DNA of 64,000 nt from Batillaria attramentaria (GCA_018292915.2 JACVVK020000092.1:939501-1003500); one strand, 5' to 3'. Numbered from the stretch's first letter, positions 36,971 to 46,685 are shown. Notes: a model not told the origin generated them from the sequence alone. Numbers and translations: made by a program.

Positions 36971-37262
36971 GCATTCTCTCACACACTGGACATAAACACA
37001 TTACAATCACGTGGTGTGAAGGCCCAGCTCAGCTATTTACGTTCCGGAATTTAGAATTGCATTTATTTTTAAATTTTGTGGGCTGAACATTTCCAAAGCA
37101 GAGGGGGAGGAAGCCGGAGTACCCGGAGAGAACCCCCGACGGTCGGCTCGAATGAACGGTGCCACGTACGAGAAGAAAGAATTCTTCGCCCCAAGTGGGA
37201 CTCGAACCTGACCTCTCGCATTGGCGGCGAAGTCTCTTAACAACTACACCACCGACCGCCCT
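36971..37262 (-). repeat. SINE family B, long partial
   Basis: A minus-strand copy. The head at the high end has a B-box-like GGTTCGAGTC-type site (here CAGGTTCGAGTCC) and a CGCCGCCAATGCGAGAGGTC context. The body shows GTTCTCTCCGGGTACTCCGG and the CCACGTGATTGTAATGTG block shared with 57374. The GCGC..(TTA)n tail is missing. Confidence 0.75.
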
Positions 37263-37393
37263 TATTACGGTAAAGAGACTATAAGACGTACCAATACCAA
37301 TGCCACATTACAGCCTCATCCGCTTTCAACTGGATGCAGAAAACACTTCAAGTAGCATAACACTAGCAGCAGTCCTGTCTTTTAAGAAGAGAG

Positions 37394-37564
37394 AGTGAGT
37401 GGGTGTTAGATGGCTTAACGCCCTTTTCCACCACATAAGGGTGATGTCAAAGACGGGGCAACGGGGAAACGGTCAGCACAAATATTTGGCCCCATACCGG
37501 GATTCGAACTGACGACCCGAGCATGGGAAGTCCAACGCTCTACCATTCGGCCACCCCGGCTCGC
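37394..37564 (-). repeat. SINE family A, full length
   Basis: A minus-strand copy with all blocks present. Flanks share only about CTTTTAA, so the duplication is short or eroded. Confidence 0.85.
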
Positions 37565-37941
37565 CCTTTTAACTCAATGCCGACCTTGACCGCGTGTAGT
37601 GGAATTTCTCCGTGAACCAGGCACTGTGTGCGTGCACGACCCTTACCAACCGGGCGATTTTAGCAATTTTTCGATTTTTTTTAAAAGAGGTCTTCCTCAG
37701 AGGTTTCCAGATCGTGCGTGGTATGGTTTAGAAGATAATTATAAGCACTTTTATGAAAAAAATATTTTTGATTGAAAAAAACGGGCATATCGACCACAGT
37801 GAGAGCGGACGGAGATAACATGGGTTGTGGGTGCTTGGTTACAGCGTCCTCACGCGTCAGCGCCCAGGGTCTAGGTGTGTGGTTGGCAACGGTACGCAAG
37901 GGCTCTGAACAAACACTGGGTACATAGTCGTGAAAAAGTTA

Positions 37942-37946
<5 letters not shown>
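37565..37946. other. Intergenic, no gene
   Basis: Unique sequence without recognisable features. Confidence 0.4.
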
Positions 37947-37981
<35 letters not shown>

Positions 37982-38123
37982 AAGAACAAGAACCTTTATT
38001 TTACAACGGTAGAAGTTACAGGCATATTCATACCAATTTTAAAACTTGCCGTTGCTACACTACATGAGCTAATACTACTGAAAAATTAAGAAAGAAGAAA
38101 AGAAAAAAGAAAAGAAAAAAAAA

Positions 38124-38155
<32 letters not shown>
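37947..38155 (-). repeat. (GA)n, repeat R4 copy 2, (AC)n
   Basis: (GA)n (37947-37979) abuts GAACAAGAACAAGAACC and an R4 copy (CCTTTATTTTACAACGGTAG to CTTGCCGTTGCTAC, about 37985-38062). An A-rich stretch and (AC)n (38130-38155) follow. Confidence 0.75.
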
Positions 38156-38238
38156 ACATCACGCATGAATTATTCGCACGCACCTATGCAGAACATAATC
38201 ATAAGCGGAAATAATGTCATAATTTCTATAGAAGTGGA

Positions 38239-38241
<3 letters not shown>

Positions 38242-38277
<36 letters not shown>

Positions 38278-38368
38278 AATGACAATGACAATGACAATGA
38301 TCCTTTATTTATCAACGGTAAAGCTACTGGCACATTTACCATTTCCAAACTTGCCGTTGCTACTCTAA
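38242..38368 (-). repeat. (GA)n and repeat R4 copy 3
   Basis: (GA)n (38242-38271) runs into a five-times repeated GACAAT-type hexamer, then R4 (CCTTTATTTATCAACGGTAA, GCTACTGGCAC, CCATTTCCAAACTTGCCGTT). On the minus strand this reads as an element ending AATAAAGGATCATTGTCATT. Confidence 0.8.
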
Positions 38369-38501
38369 ACTACAAAAGAGAGAAAGAAAGAAAGAAAAAA
38401 AATCAAGTAACCAAAACAAACAAACAAACAAACAAACAAACACAAAAACAGTCAAGGACAGTCACCAAGCAAAGAACCAAATAGAAGCCAAAACGCAACG
38501 G

Positions 38502-38536
<35 letters not shown>

Positions 38537-38545
38537 AAGGTCACA

Positions 38546-39130
38546 GATTTGCCGCCGACGTTTGACGGTAGTGTGTGTGAGATATTATTCAGAAAATTGT
38601 GGGTCCGGCCCCTCCAGTTTACAACTCGTCCCCGGACCGGCCTTCAATGGCTCTTTTGCACCGCGGCGTTAAGGGCTGGATTTTCTCCCTGTACTAACGA
38701 CTCGGGCTTGAAGCGGGCGGTAATTTGCGGGGATGATGACATTCTAGCGGCCCCTGGTCGCTTGTTTCCCCTTGCCGAGGGGGTTGTCTGCCCGGCACGA
38801 CGACCGGGGTATGAGAGGCGTTATGCGTCAAAATTAATAAGCCACGTCGGCGGAATTTGGGCTCCTTAGTAAATTAGATCAACTTTTTCCCCCCTAAGCG
38901 CTGAATCTAATCTCTCTGTTTCTCCAGTCCATCTTTCCCTCGGACCAACACCGGAAAACGGTCCAATTGTCAACCACAATTTTGGATCCCGGCTCCGCGC
39001 TGCGCCTTAACACAATCTCGCAACAATCAACTTAGCGGGTTTGGAGTAGCGGGCGAATGATTAGACCGTGATTGCGACACTGGCCCAGTCTTGGCCGCTC
39101 ATTTCTCTGGCAATTTAAAGGATCACACGA
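38546..39130. promoter_or_regulatory. Low-repeat segment, possible enhancer
   Basis: A 580-bp stretch with almost no simple repeats in a repeat-rich region, 14.5 kb upstream of Six3/6. It holds homeodomain-type cores: AAATTAATAA (38831-38840), TAAATTAG (38872-38879), TAATCT (38908-38913, Otx-like) and ATGATTAG near 39057. The 106-codon frame inside is not recognisable as a protein. A regulatory role is inference. Confidence 0.25.
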
Positions 39131-39506
39131 GATCGATGTATTCCTTAATATACACGCTCCTCCATACCAGCCCCCCCCCCCCCACGCACACACACACCCT
39201 CACCCCCTTTGCCACCTCTCCCCAACTCCCTTATTCCTCGGGCCGTCCCCTCCCTTTAGGCTTTGGATGGGGGGTTATATTGTGGAAGTGGAGTTATGTG
39301 CTGTTTTCATATTGGCAGTCCGGTGATGCTTTTAACGAAGAAACTGTGTAGCCGTAAAGTGATCCAACAAAAAAGTTCTTAAAAATAAAGTGGTTGTTTC
39401 AAACGGGGTTTATTCAAAGAAATTTGTAATTACATTTACAGTTACAACCAACCAAAACAGTTCGTCAACAGTGCCATGCAAATTACTCTTTTGAGTTCAC
39501 AGCAGC

Positions 39507-39508
<2 letters not shown>

Positions 39509-39603
<95 letters not shown>
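39509..39603. repeat. (TG)n(AG)n compound microsatellite
   Basis: About 34 TG units joined to about 13 AG units, next to repeat R6. Confidence 0.95.
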
Positions 39604-39790
39604 TGTACAAATTATGTATTTATCAAAACATAGGGGAGACTTCGAGAAACAGGATTTCCCGTCCCCCCCCCCCCCCCTCATCACATCTTGTATATGAAAC
39701 CAAACCAGACCAGACCAGACCAGACCAGACCAAACCAGACCAAACCAGACCAAACCAAACCAAACCAAACCAAACCAAACCAAACCAAAA
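39604..39790 (-). repeat. Repeat R6 copy 2 with (CCAGA)/(CCAAA)n
   Basis: The reverse complement of copy 1 (30721): ATGTACAAATTATG, TATCAAAACATAGGGGAGAC, AACAGGATTTCCCGTCCC, CATCACATCTTGTATATGAA, then the pentanucleotide array at 39699-39788. The array switches from mostly CCAGA to pure CCAAA. Confidence 0.75.
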
Positions 39791-40176
39791 CAAAACAGAA
39801 GAAAACGAGAGAGAGAGAGAGGAGGAGGAGGAAGGGGGTGGGGGCTACGTCAGTTTTCTCTTCATGTTCTCCTGTGTATGTAGTTTTTTTCTATTTAGTC
39901 CTTTCCACGGTCCCTCTGAGGTTTAACACATTTCGTACCGCGCACAATTTTTTTTGGGCCCTGTGTGCGAAAATTAGGCAAGAATAACGGTTCCTTGACG
40001 GCTCCTACTGGAACAAACATGAGTATAATCACAGCGCAACACTCCCATTAAGCTAAAATTTGAATTAATTGTGATTTTCTTTTTAGTGAGGCCACTGTTG
40101 CACAACCCCAAACTTACTTGCCAGCAATGGAGTTAAACAACCAGCATAGTACCTAAAGTATTCCAGTAATACACTG

Positions 40177-40352
40177 GGGGAGCCGGGAGAGCCGAATAGT
40201 AGAGCGTTGGACTCTCAATGCTCGGGTCGTTAGTTCGAATCCCGGCTGGGGCCAGATATTTGTGCTGGCCTTTTTCTCGTTGCCCTGTCTTTGATATCAC
40301 CCTAACGTGGTGGAAAAGGACGTTAAACTCCCAAACACCCACCCCACCCCAC
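40177..40352 (+). repeat. SINE family A, full length, perfect TSD
   Basis: A plus-strand copy flanked by CCAGTAATACACTG at 40163-40176 and 40353-40366, a perfect 14-bp target-site duplication. The tail is CACCCACCCC-type. Confidence 0.94.
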
Positions 40353-40810
40353 CCAGTAATACACTGTCCATTTTCTTCATGTGCCTCAGTCCAGGCAAAA
40401 TAGATCCGAACGGCACCCATAATATAAAAAAATATGACACTGGTCATCATCACACAGATTCACGTCTCCATACACCTCACCCCGCTATGGACATAATTCG
40501 AAGGGGAGGGGCTATGGGTGGGGGATGTCGGTGGGGGATGGGGGAAGGGGGTTGGGGCGGTTCTAGCCCCGGAGCAAGGGGCCATCCCCGCTGTTTAAGG
40601 AACTATCAATCCGGTGTTTGCGGAAGTTTTTGAGCGAATGTCATCCGCGAAACCCCCGCGACAAACCCCGACAAATAGGGCAAACGCTGGGCCAGCCCTC
40701 GCTCTCGCCATCTTATTCGATTAAAGCAGAGTCTTCCTCGCAGATCTCCCCAACATTCGGTGCCAAATACCCTGGGCGTGAGTCGTGTGCGGTATGAGTT
40801 TGGTGGGGCG
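40353..40810. other. Intergenic, partly CpG-rich
   Basis: G-rich (40499-40560), then a CpG-containing, repeat-free stretch to about 40760. No gene recognised. Confidence 0.4.
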
Positions 40811-40906
40811 AATGGTGATGACTACCCGATGATTACCCCATGCACTAGCTGTCCTTTTGCAAAGGGAGTGGTGGTGGTGGGTTACAGGGGCTGAGGTGTG
40901 CGTACC

Positions 40907-40965
<59 letters not shown>

Positions 40966-41230
40966 TGTGTGCGCGTGTGTTGGCCGTTGCAGACTGTGAT
41001 CAAATGGAACGGGTGTACAGGATGAAGTTTGTGATTTTTGATAATCTTAAATAGTTATTTTAGATTATACCTACCTTAATACCAAGACTGTTTTTTAATG
41101 TGATTTTTAATTCATAGAAATCTCTGATTTAATTGTAGTGTTTATTATGTATTATCTTATGTGTATTTTTGATTTGATGTGTATCATTGTCTTTGTCCAC
41201 CACACCCAAATTTCCCTCTGGGATAATAAA

Positions 41231-41274
<44 letters not shown>

Positions 41275-41495
41275 CATTGATTGATTCATTCATTCATTCA
41301 TTCATTCATTCATGTGGAGTCCTTGTTGTGTGCTTTAAAACATTTGTGAAGTTTGTGGTCGGTGTGTCTGATGTAAAGTTTAATGGTGATGACTATCCCA
41401 TGCACTGACTGCCTTTTTGCAAACCTGGAGTCCTTGTGGTGTTGATGAAAACATTTGTGAGGTTTTTGGTCAGTGTGTCTGATGTAAAAGTTAAA
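40811..41495. repeat. Duplicated unit, one copy split by insertion
   Basis: Unit: GGTGATGACTA, CCATGCACT..CTG, TTTTGCAAA, TGGAGTCCTTG, AACATTTGTGA, GTGTGTCTGATGTAAA. Copy 2 is continuous (41383-41495). Copy 1 is cut after TTTTGCAAA (about 40863) and resumes at TGGAGTCCTTG (41313). The inserted piece starts with repeat R5 and ends in a LINE-like tail. Confidence 0.75.
40866..41311 (+). mobile_element. R5-start element with (ATTG)n tail
   Basis: Starts GGGAGTGGTGGTGG, GGGTTACAGGGGCTGAGGTG as at 15505-15555, continues through (TG)n (40912-40975), and ends CCAAATTTCCCTCTGGGATA, ATAAAG and (ATTG)n/(ATTC)n (41231-41311). The end is typical of non-LTR 3' ends. About 445 bp, probably a SINE-like or deleted LINE copy. 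Confidence 0.6.
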
Positions 41496-41867
41496 GAAGT
41501 GAAACTGAGAGATTCCCATACAAAATTATAAATGTGACAAACGTAAAAAAGTACGAATAAGAGTTTCCAGTGCACAAAAAAGTACACCATTTAATAAGAG
41601 ATTTCACCACAAAAGTACAAATAAGACATTTAATTTTGAATAAATAAGACAGTCTAATTAAAAATGTACAAATGAGAGATTCTGCCATAAAAAGTACAAA
41701 TGAGAGATTCCCATGCATAAGACTTGAACACAAAATAACAAATGGAACAACACAAAAGAACAAACGAGACAAATGGGCAAATGAGAAACTGCAAAGCAAA
41801 TGTACGAATTCCGCCCACTTCCACTTCGTACAAGAATATGATATGAACTTTCTTCAGTTCTTTCATT
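41496..41867. other. 3' flank of TLR-A
   Basis: AT-rich DNA with loosely repeated ACAAATGAGAGATT motifs. It lies downstream of TLR-A on the minus strand and may be part of its 3' UTR. Confidence 0.4.
41590..41595 (-). terminator. Possible poly(A) signal ATTAAA for TLR-A
   Basis: The variant hexamer ATTAAA on the minus strand, about 270 bp beyond the 81-bp array. The first canonical AATAAA on this strand is further away at 41141-41146. No transcript evidence. Confidence 0.25.
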
Positions 41868-42514
41868 CAAGTGCCCATACAGTGGGATCAAGCAGCGGGA
41901 ACAAGTTCGTTCAAAGCGATGTACATCCTTCGCCAGAACGACTCTCTACAAGTGCCCATACAGTGGGATCAAGCAGCGGGAACAAGTTCGTTCAAAGCGA
42001 TGTACATCCTTCGCCAGAACGACTCTCTACAAGTGCCCATACAGTGGGATCAAGCAGCGGGAACAAGTTCGTTCAAAGCGATGTACATCCTTCGCCAGAA
42101 CGACTCTCTACAAGTGCCCATACAGTGGGATCAAGCAGCGGGAACAAGTTCGTTCAAAGCGATGTACATCCTTCGCCAGAACGACTCTCTACAAGTGCCC
42201 ATACAGTGGGATCAAGCAGCGGGAACAAGTTCGTTCAAAGCGATGTACATCCTTCGCCAGAACGACTCTCTACAAGTGCCCATACAGTGGGATCAAGCAG
42301 CGGGAACAAGTTCGTTCAAAGCGATGTACATCCTTCGCCAGAACGACTCTCTACAAGTGCCCATACAGTGGGATCAAGCAGCGGGAACAAGTTCGTTCAA
42401 AGCGATGTACATCCTTCGCCAGAACGACTCTCTACAAGTGCCCATACAGTGGGATCAAGCAGCGGGAACAAGTTCGTTCAAAGCGATGTACATCCTTCGC
42501 CAGAACGACTCTCT
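41868..42514 (-). repeat. Eight 81-bp tandem copies of TLR-A 3' end
   Basis: Eight head-to-tail copies, 81 bp each, apparently identical. On the minus strand each unit encodes ESFWRRMYIALNELVPAA, then TGA and 21 bases of following sequence. The copy at the high end holds the real last codons and stop of TLR-A; the other seven lie beyond it. Since 81 is a multiple of three, every unit keeps the gene frame, with one stop per unit. Near-identity suggests recent expansion or ongoing homogenisation. The plus-strand frames across it are by-products. Confidence 0.95.
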
Positions 42515-44638
42515 GGCGTCAGGTTCGTCTCCCCACTCTATGTAGGTCGTGGTTTTCATCACCGCCATCATGGCGGGGGTCAGGTCACGTGCCTGCACGT
42601 CAGACAGTAACACCACCAATAGCATGTCGTCATTTTCCAGCACGTGACCAAGACAAAAGTTGAGCTCGAACTGGCACCACGGACTTTTCGCGAAGTTTGC
42701 GGAGAACACCATGATCACTTTCTTACTGGTCTTCACGCTCTCGGCGATGTTGTCCACGATGTGCTGGCCAATGACGAAGTCGCGCTCGTGAATGCACAGC
42801 CGCAGACCCATTCCTTGCTCAAGTTCCCGCATGAGGTTTCCGCGCACCCATCCCAGGTCGTTCTTATCGTAGGAGACGAAGACGTCATACCGGAAGTGAT
42901 CCTCTCGCAAACGTCGCTGTCTTTCGTCCCGACCACGGAACGCCTCGTACAGCACCAGACGGATGTGCCAGCGGTAGCGGTACAGTAACGTCACTAAAGT
43001 CATTGTACACTGAATCATGACAATGGTGGCTATGATGAACTTGGAGGTTTCGGGGCTCAAGAGGCAGGACTGGTCGGCCACGTAGAAATCCTCCACCCTC
43101 GTCTCAGGGATGTTCGCGCACATGTACGGGCCGTCGTGCGCGACTTGTGCTACCCGGATCCACTGCTGAAACCACCTTAGCTCACAAGAACAAGAAAATG
43201 GGTTGTCTCCGAGCCAGACTACACGTAACTGCCGAAACGTCATCGCACTGAACGCTGTCTCTCGTATGACGGGCAGTAAGTTGTTGCTTAAATCTACAGA
43301 CATCAAATTTGTCAGTGTGTCGAAAGTCCCGTCAGGTACCTCGGTAAGTCTGTTTGAAGACAAAGACAACAGCATTAACTCATTCATCTTCGCGAAAACG
43401 CGAGGTGCAATGTCGCCCAACTTGGTGTTATGTAAATCCAGATGGTAAAGACTGGTGATATTGCTAAGCAAGCGGATTAATTTCTTCTGACTGATCTTGC
43501 TGAAGTCATTCCCACTCAGACCCAGCTCAAGAAGGCTTGTACATCCGGCGAACATGTCAGCGTTCATGTTTTCTGATGAGAAATCAATGTTATTTTCACT
43601 TAAGGCAATTCCTGTCACTGTAGGGTTTGTGAATGCACCTGCCTCAATGACCTGTGGTGTTTCCATCACAAATCTCAAATCTATTAACCTCAAAGATGGA
43701 AACAACATTTCCCGAAACGCACCTGAGGGAAATTTTCCTATCATAGTTTGCGCGATATGAAATCTTTTCAAACTTGGCAAGCATATTTCTGTAGGAACAG
43801 AAGGGATCCCATTGTTAACGAGGTTCAGAAAAGAAAGGTTTGGGAACAGCGATCCGTTGGTTTGGTCGCATGTTGCTGGGAAACTAGTGAGAGAGTTCAT
43901 GATCAGGCCAAAATAAGTCAGTTTCGGAAGGTAGTCTGTCTTCACATCGTAAATGCCGTTCTTTGCCAGCTCCAGCTGCTCCAGCCTTGGGTGCGATCTA
44001 AGCACTGTCATGTTCAGCGAATATATCCTGTTCCAGTTGAGACAGAGAGCCTGAAGCTGCGGAAGAGACTCCCCTAACGACTCTCCATCCGGCAAGCCCC
44101 CGATGTCGTTCACCGAGAGGTCCAGAACTTTCAGAGACGTGACTGACAACATAGGACCCCACTCAGAGGACGTAAGTCTGTTTGCCTTCAAATCAAGAAC
44201 GACCAGTTCATTTAGATGCCCAAAAGCCGTGTCGCTGATACGAACTATTTCATTATGTGACAGATCGAGATGCGTGATGCCTGTAGTGTTAGGGAAGAAA
44301 TCGTGTTCAATTGTGGTCAATCTGTTGTAAGAAACGTTGAGATGAGTTATTCCAGGTGGGAGTGTTGGTACGTATGCCAAGGACCTACTATGACGGGAGC
44401 AGTCAGCAATACTGCCATGGAATAAGCAAACTGGGTCTTCCTGTGTCCTGCGTATTACTGGCACCCAGGGTTTACGAGCGGTGCAGTTGTCGGGAAGTCT
44501 TATGAGATTCACACGTCTCCGAAGCAAATCTGTGATGTCTCGGTAGACATCCTCAGGTTCTCCGCCGGTCTGACTTTCGATGTTGCCATGCACACCAGCC
44601 ACGAGCGACACGAGGAGCAGAACACTTGTCACTCTCAT
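42455..44638 (-). CDS. Toll-like receptor TLR-A
   Basis: A membrane innate immune receptor: an extracellular leucine-rich repeat (LRR) ectodomain binds ligand or a partner, and the cytosolic TIR domain recruits TIR adaptors such as MyD88. 727 residues. Signal peptide about 1-18 (MRVTSVLLLVSLVAGVHG); LRRs about 70-475 with LxxLxLxxN spacing; C-terminal cysteine cap (SCSCELRWF to ADQSC, about 478-527); transmembrane segment about 533-552; TIR about 582-727. TIR box 1 is YDVFVSY and box 3 is SFWRR. The BB loop reads RDFVIG, with Ile623 where TLRs normally have Pro. The start was chosen at the Met that opens the signal peptide; a frame 25 codons longer lacks one at its end and crosses a likely splice acceptor. 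The paralogue is TLR-B. The last codons are tandemly duplicated downstream. Confidence 0.93.
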   Translation of the reverse strand: MRVTSVLLLVSLVAGVHGNIESQTGGEPEDVYRDITDLLRRRVNLIRLPDNCTARKPWVPVIRRTQEDPVCLFHGSIADCSRHSRSLAYVPTLPPGITHLNVSYNRLTTIEHDFFPNTTGITHLDLSHNEIVRISDTAFGHLNELVVLDLKANRLTSSEWGPMLSVTSLKVLDLSVNDIGGLPDGESLGESLPQLQALCLNWNRIYSLNMTVLRSHPRLEQLELAKNGIYDVKTDYLPKLTYFGLIMNSLTSFPATCDQTNGSLFPNLSFLNLVNNGIPSVPTEICLPSLKRFHIAQTMIGKFPSGAFREMLFPSLRLIDLRFVMETPQVIEAGAFTNPTVTGIALSENNIDFSSENMNADMFAGCTSLLELGLSGNDFSKISQKKLIRLLSNITSLYHLDLHNTKLGDIAPRVFAKMNELMLLSLSSNRLTEVPDGTFDTLTNLMSVDLSNNLLPVIRETAFSAMTFRQLRVVWLGDNPFSCSCELRWFQQWIRVAQVAHDGPYMCANIPETRVEDFYVADQSCLLSPETSKFIIATIVMIQCTMTLVTLLYRYRWHIRLVLYEAFRGRDERQRRLREDHFRYDVFVSYDKNDLGWVRGNLMRELEQGMGLRLCIHERDFVIGQHIVDNIAESVKTSKKVIMVFSANFAKSPWCQFELNFCLGHVLENDDMLLVVLLSDVQARDLTPAMMAVMKTTTYIEWGDEPDARESFWRRMYIALNELVPAA

Positions 44639-44672
44639 TCTGACTCTCCAGCGTCGAGAGATACCCGGGGAC

Positions 44673-44674
44673 CT
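44673..44674 (-). other. Likely splice acceptor before TLR-A
   Basis: On the minus strand CTTTTTACTTCTCGTCTGTC is followed by CAG then GTCCCC. A pyrimidine tract plus AG 34 bp before the ATG suggests a 5' UTR intron, as in TLR-B. Confidence 0.5.
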
Positions 44675-44724
44675 GGACAGACGAGAAGTAAAAAGATAGG
44701 TCAAAGAATACAAATGCCCGAGGC

Positions 44725-45105
44725 CTCAAAATGCCTGCATATTCCGTATTAGCCTCAGGCATAATAGTCACCCCTAAAAATGCTTCAACGATGAAAAAAA
44801 AAATATACCATGCACAGACCATTCGAGGGCACGTGCCTGACAGAGTTTGAAGAAAATTGAATGTCTCCTTTCCGCTCAGACCTCTCTGGAGTAATGCTAC
44901 TTCTACGTTCTGTTTAGGCCAGAAAGCCACTTCACCCAAATCCACTCCCGTCACCTTTGCCTCTCTTGTGCACAAAAAAGTCTCAGCTCCACAGGCAGCT
45001 TGCTTCCTCTTACAACCCCCTGGCATGCACTTCGCCCTATTAAAAAAAATTCACGAAAATCACGCTTTTTCGTGACAACAAAAATCACTACAAACTAGCA
45101 CACTG
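44725..45105 (+). repeat. Interspersed repeat R2, copy 1
   Basis: Matches 63135-63560 in order: CCTCAAAATGCCT, TATTAGCCTCAGGCAT, TGCACAGACCATT, CTCCTTTCCGCTCAG, AAAGCCACTTCAC, ATCACGCTTTTTC.TGACAAC and ACTAGCACACT. It lies just upstream of TLR-A, antisense to it. Class unknown. Confidence 0.75.
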
Positions 45106-45235
45106 GCAATGCAGTGTCCTCCAGACAAACACCAAACTTGACCCTAAGTTCAATTCGTGTCCTTACGCCGTATCCAGAAATGAACGGGTTTCTATCAGAA
45201 GTCTGCGTTTTCGCAGGCGCTGTTGAGTATTGGTA

Positions 45236-45288
<53 letters not shown>

Positions 45289-45668
45289 TTACCTTTTCTT
45301 GTCGATAGAAACAGTCGTAGCTGGAAACAAGAAAGATCTCGAAATGAATGAAGGAAACTTTAAACTGTGAATCCAGCAGCACGGTGGTACATGTAGTTGT
45401 GACACTTTCACGGTGCTTACGCTTCCGTCGTATTCTTCGCCATGAACAGTCCTGATCGAAAGACTTCAAGACGTATCGGCGCAGTCGTCCTTGATTGTGA
45501 AGAAACCACGCCACTATTACTCAGCCTTTTTGCGTTCAACAAGGCGCAGACTTAAACTGGAAGCGCAGTAAACTAGGGAACGTCTTTATACTGATCCCTA
45601 CTAACGGAGTCACCATGAGGGTGCCCACCGGCAATCGGCTCCCTTATTACAGTCGAATATGCAGGGGA
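45106..45668. other. Upstream of TLR-A; (GT)n, no gene
   Basis: (GT)n at 45237-45288 and unique sequence. A first non-coding exon or promoter of TLR-A could be here but none is identifiable. Confidence 0.35.
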
Positions 45669-45812
45669 TGGGTGAGTAGGTGTTTGGGAGTTTAACGTCA
45701 CTTTCCACCACGTATAGGTGATACCAAACACGGGGTAACGAGAAAAAAGACCAGTACAAATATTCGGCCCTAGCCGGGATTTGAACTCACAACCCGAGCA
45801 TTGAAAGAATTC
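45669..45812 (-). repeat. SINE family A, truncated head
   Basis: A minus-strand copy flanked by GCAGGGGA at 45661-45668 and 45813-45820 (8 bp). The A-box half of the head is missing, so it was probably truncated at insertion. Confidence 0.8.
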
Positions 45813-45832
45813 GCAGGGGAAATTGATTTCTG

Positions 45833-45959
45833 TTCGATTTATCCGAAGTTTGATTTATCCGTGGACGGCGGTTAAGGTGGAATTTTGAAGAGGGCTTCGA
45901 GTTAAAGCCCCATTTTTAAAATTTGTTTGCTTCGACTTATCCGAAGTTCTACTTAAGCG

Positions 45960-45961
<2 letters not shown>
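45833..45961. repeat. Two direct copies of a 31-bp motif
   Basis: TTCGATTTATCCGAAGTT (about 45833) and TTCGACTTATCCGAAGTT (about 45930), each followed by a second, weaker TTATCCG-like or TTAAGCG-like half. This type of motif occurs in some pogo/Tigger-like remnants, which is a guess here. Confidence 0.4.

Positions 45962-46023
<62 letters not shown>
45961..46023. repeat. (GT)n microsatellite
   Basis: About 30 GT units. Confidence 0.95.
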
Positions 46024-46027
<4 letters not shown>

Positions 46028-46146
46028 TAGACTGCAAGAATTTAAAAAGAACTTATCACGACTAACATTAACACACTACTCTCAACAGTATTTGTTTCTC
46101 TTTTCCTTACGCTTAGGAACATGTCTCACTGTGACGAATAGAGCGA

Positions 46147-46321
46147 TCCTGGATACTCGAGCGGTAGAGCGTTGGACTTTCGATGATCTGGTCGTGAGTT
46201 TGAATCCCGGCTGGGGCCACATATTTGCGCTGGCATTTTTCTCGTTGCCCCGTACCTTGATATCACCCCTATGTGGGGTGGAAAAGGACGTTAAACACTC
46301 AAACACCCACCCACCACCCAT
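46147..46321 (+). repeat. SINE family A, full length
   Basis: A plus-strand copy with AGCGGTAGAGCGTTGGAC, GTCGTGAGTTTGAATCCCGG, the core and GGAAAAGGACGTTAAAC, and a CCACCCACCACCCA tail. No clear target duplication. Confidence 0.88.
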
Positions 46322-46684
46322 CCGTAACGAACAGATCGGCTTGTCTCATTTTTATTTCCATGCACAGAAGCTACAGACAGAATGCGCTTACCGATAGGTC
46401 CCTTCATCACCTCACAGAGGGTAGATTATTATAGTGCTTGAATCATTTTTTTTTTTAATACTATTTCTTTTAAACGAAGCAGAACTGTCCTTGTTTCGGT
46501 GCCGTCTAACTTCCCCATGACCTCATCATGGGAAATGGGCTGCAGGCCAACAAGTTTAACTTTCTTTGCGCTATTTTGAAGCCATCAACCGCGAGTGAGC
46601 AATGACGTGTCTTTAACCCATTTGCAGTAAGTTAGCGTTAGCAGTGTGGCTCCTGTTCCGGAGAGCGTTCTTTTTTTCTCTTCT

Positions 46685-46685
<1 letters not shown>
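46322..46685. other. Intergenic, no gene
   Basis: Unique sequence with a short poly-T run; nothing recognised. Confidence 0.4.

Noticed and set aside
38549..38869. 106-codon frame in the repeat-poor block
   Set aside because: No recognisable domain, start context or splice support; treated as possible regulatory DNA.
41310..41519. Minus-strand HTDxKxHKCF segments resembling zinc-finger linkers
   Set aside because: No CxxC or matching HxxxH spacing follows. The repetition comes from the duplicated DNA unit at 40811-41495.
41672..42610. 312- and 224-codon plus-strand frames with perfect 27-residue repeats
   Set aside because: They are antisense to the TLR-A 3' end array. An 81-bp period keeps any frame open, and nothing else supports coding.
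44639..44713. 25-residue N-terminal extension of TLR-A
   Set aside because: It precedes a normal signal peptide and spans a likely splice acceptor, so the inner Met at 44638 is preferred.
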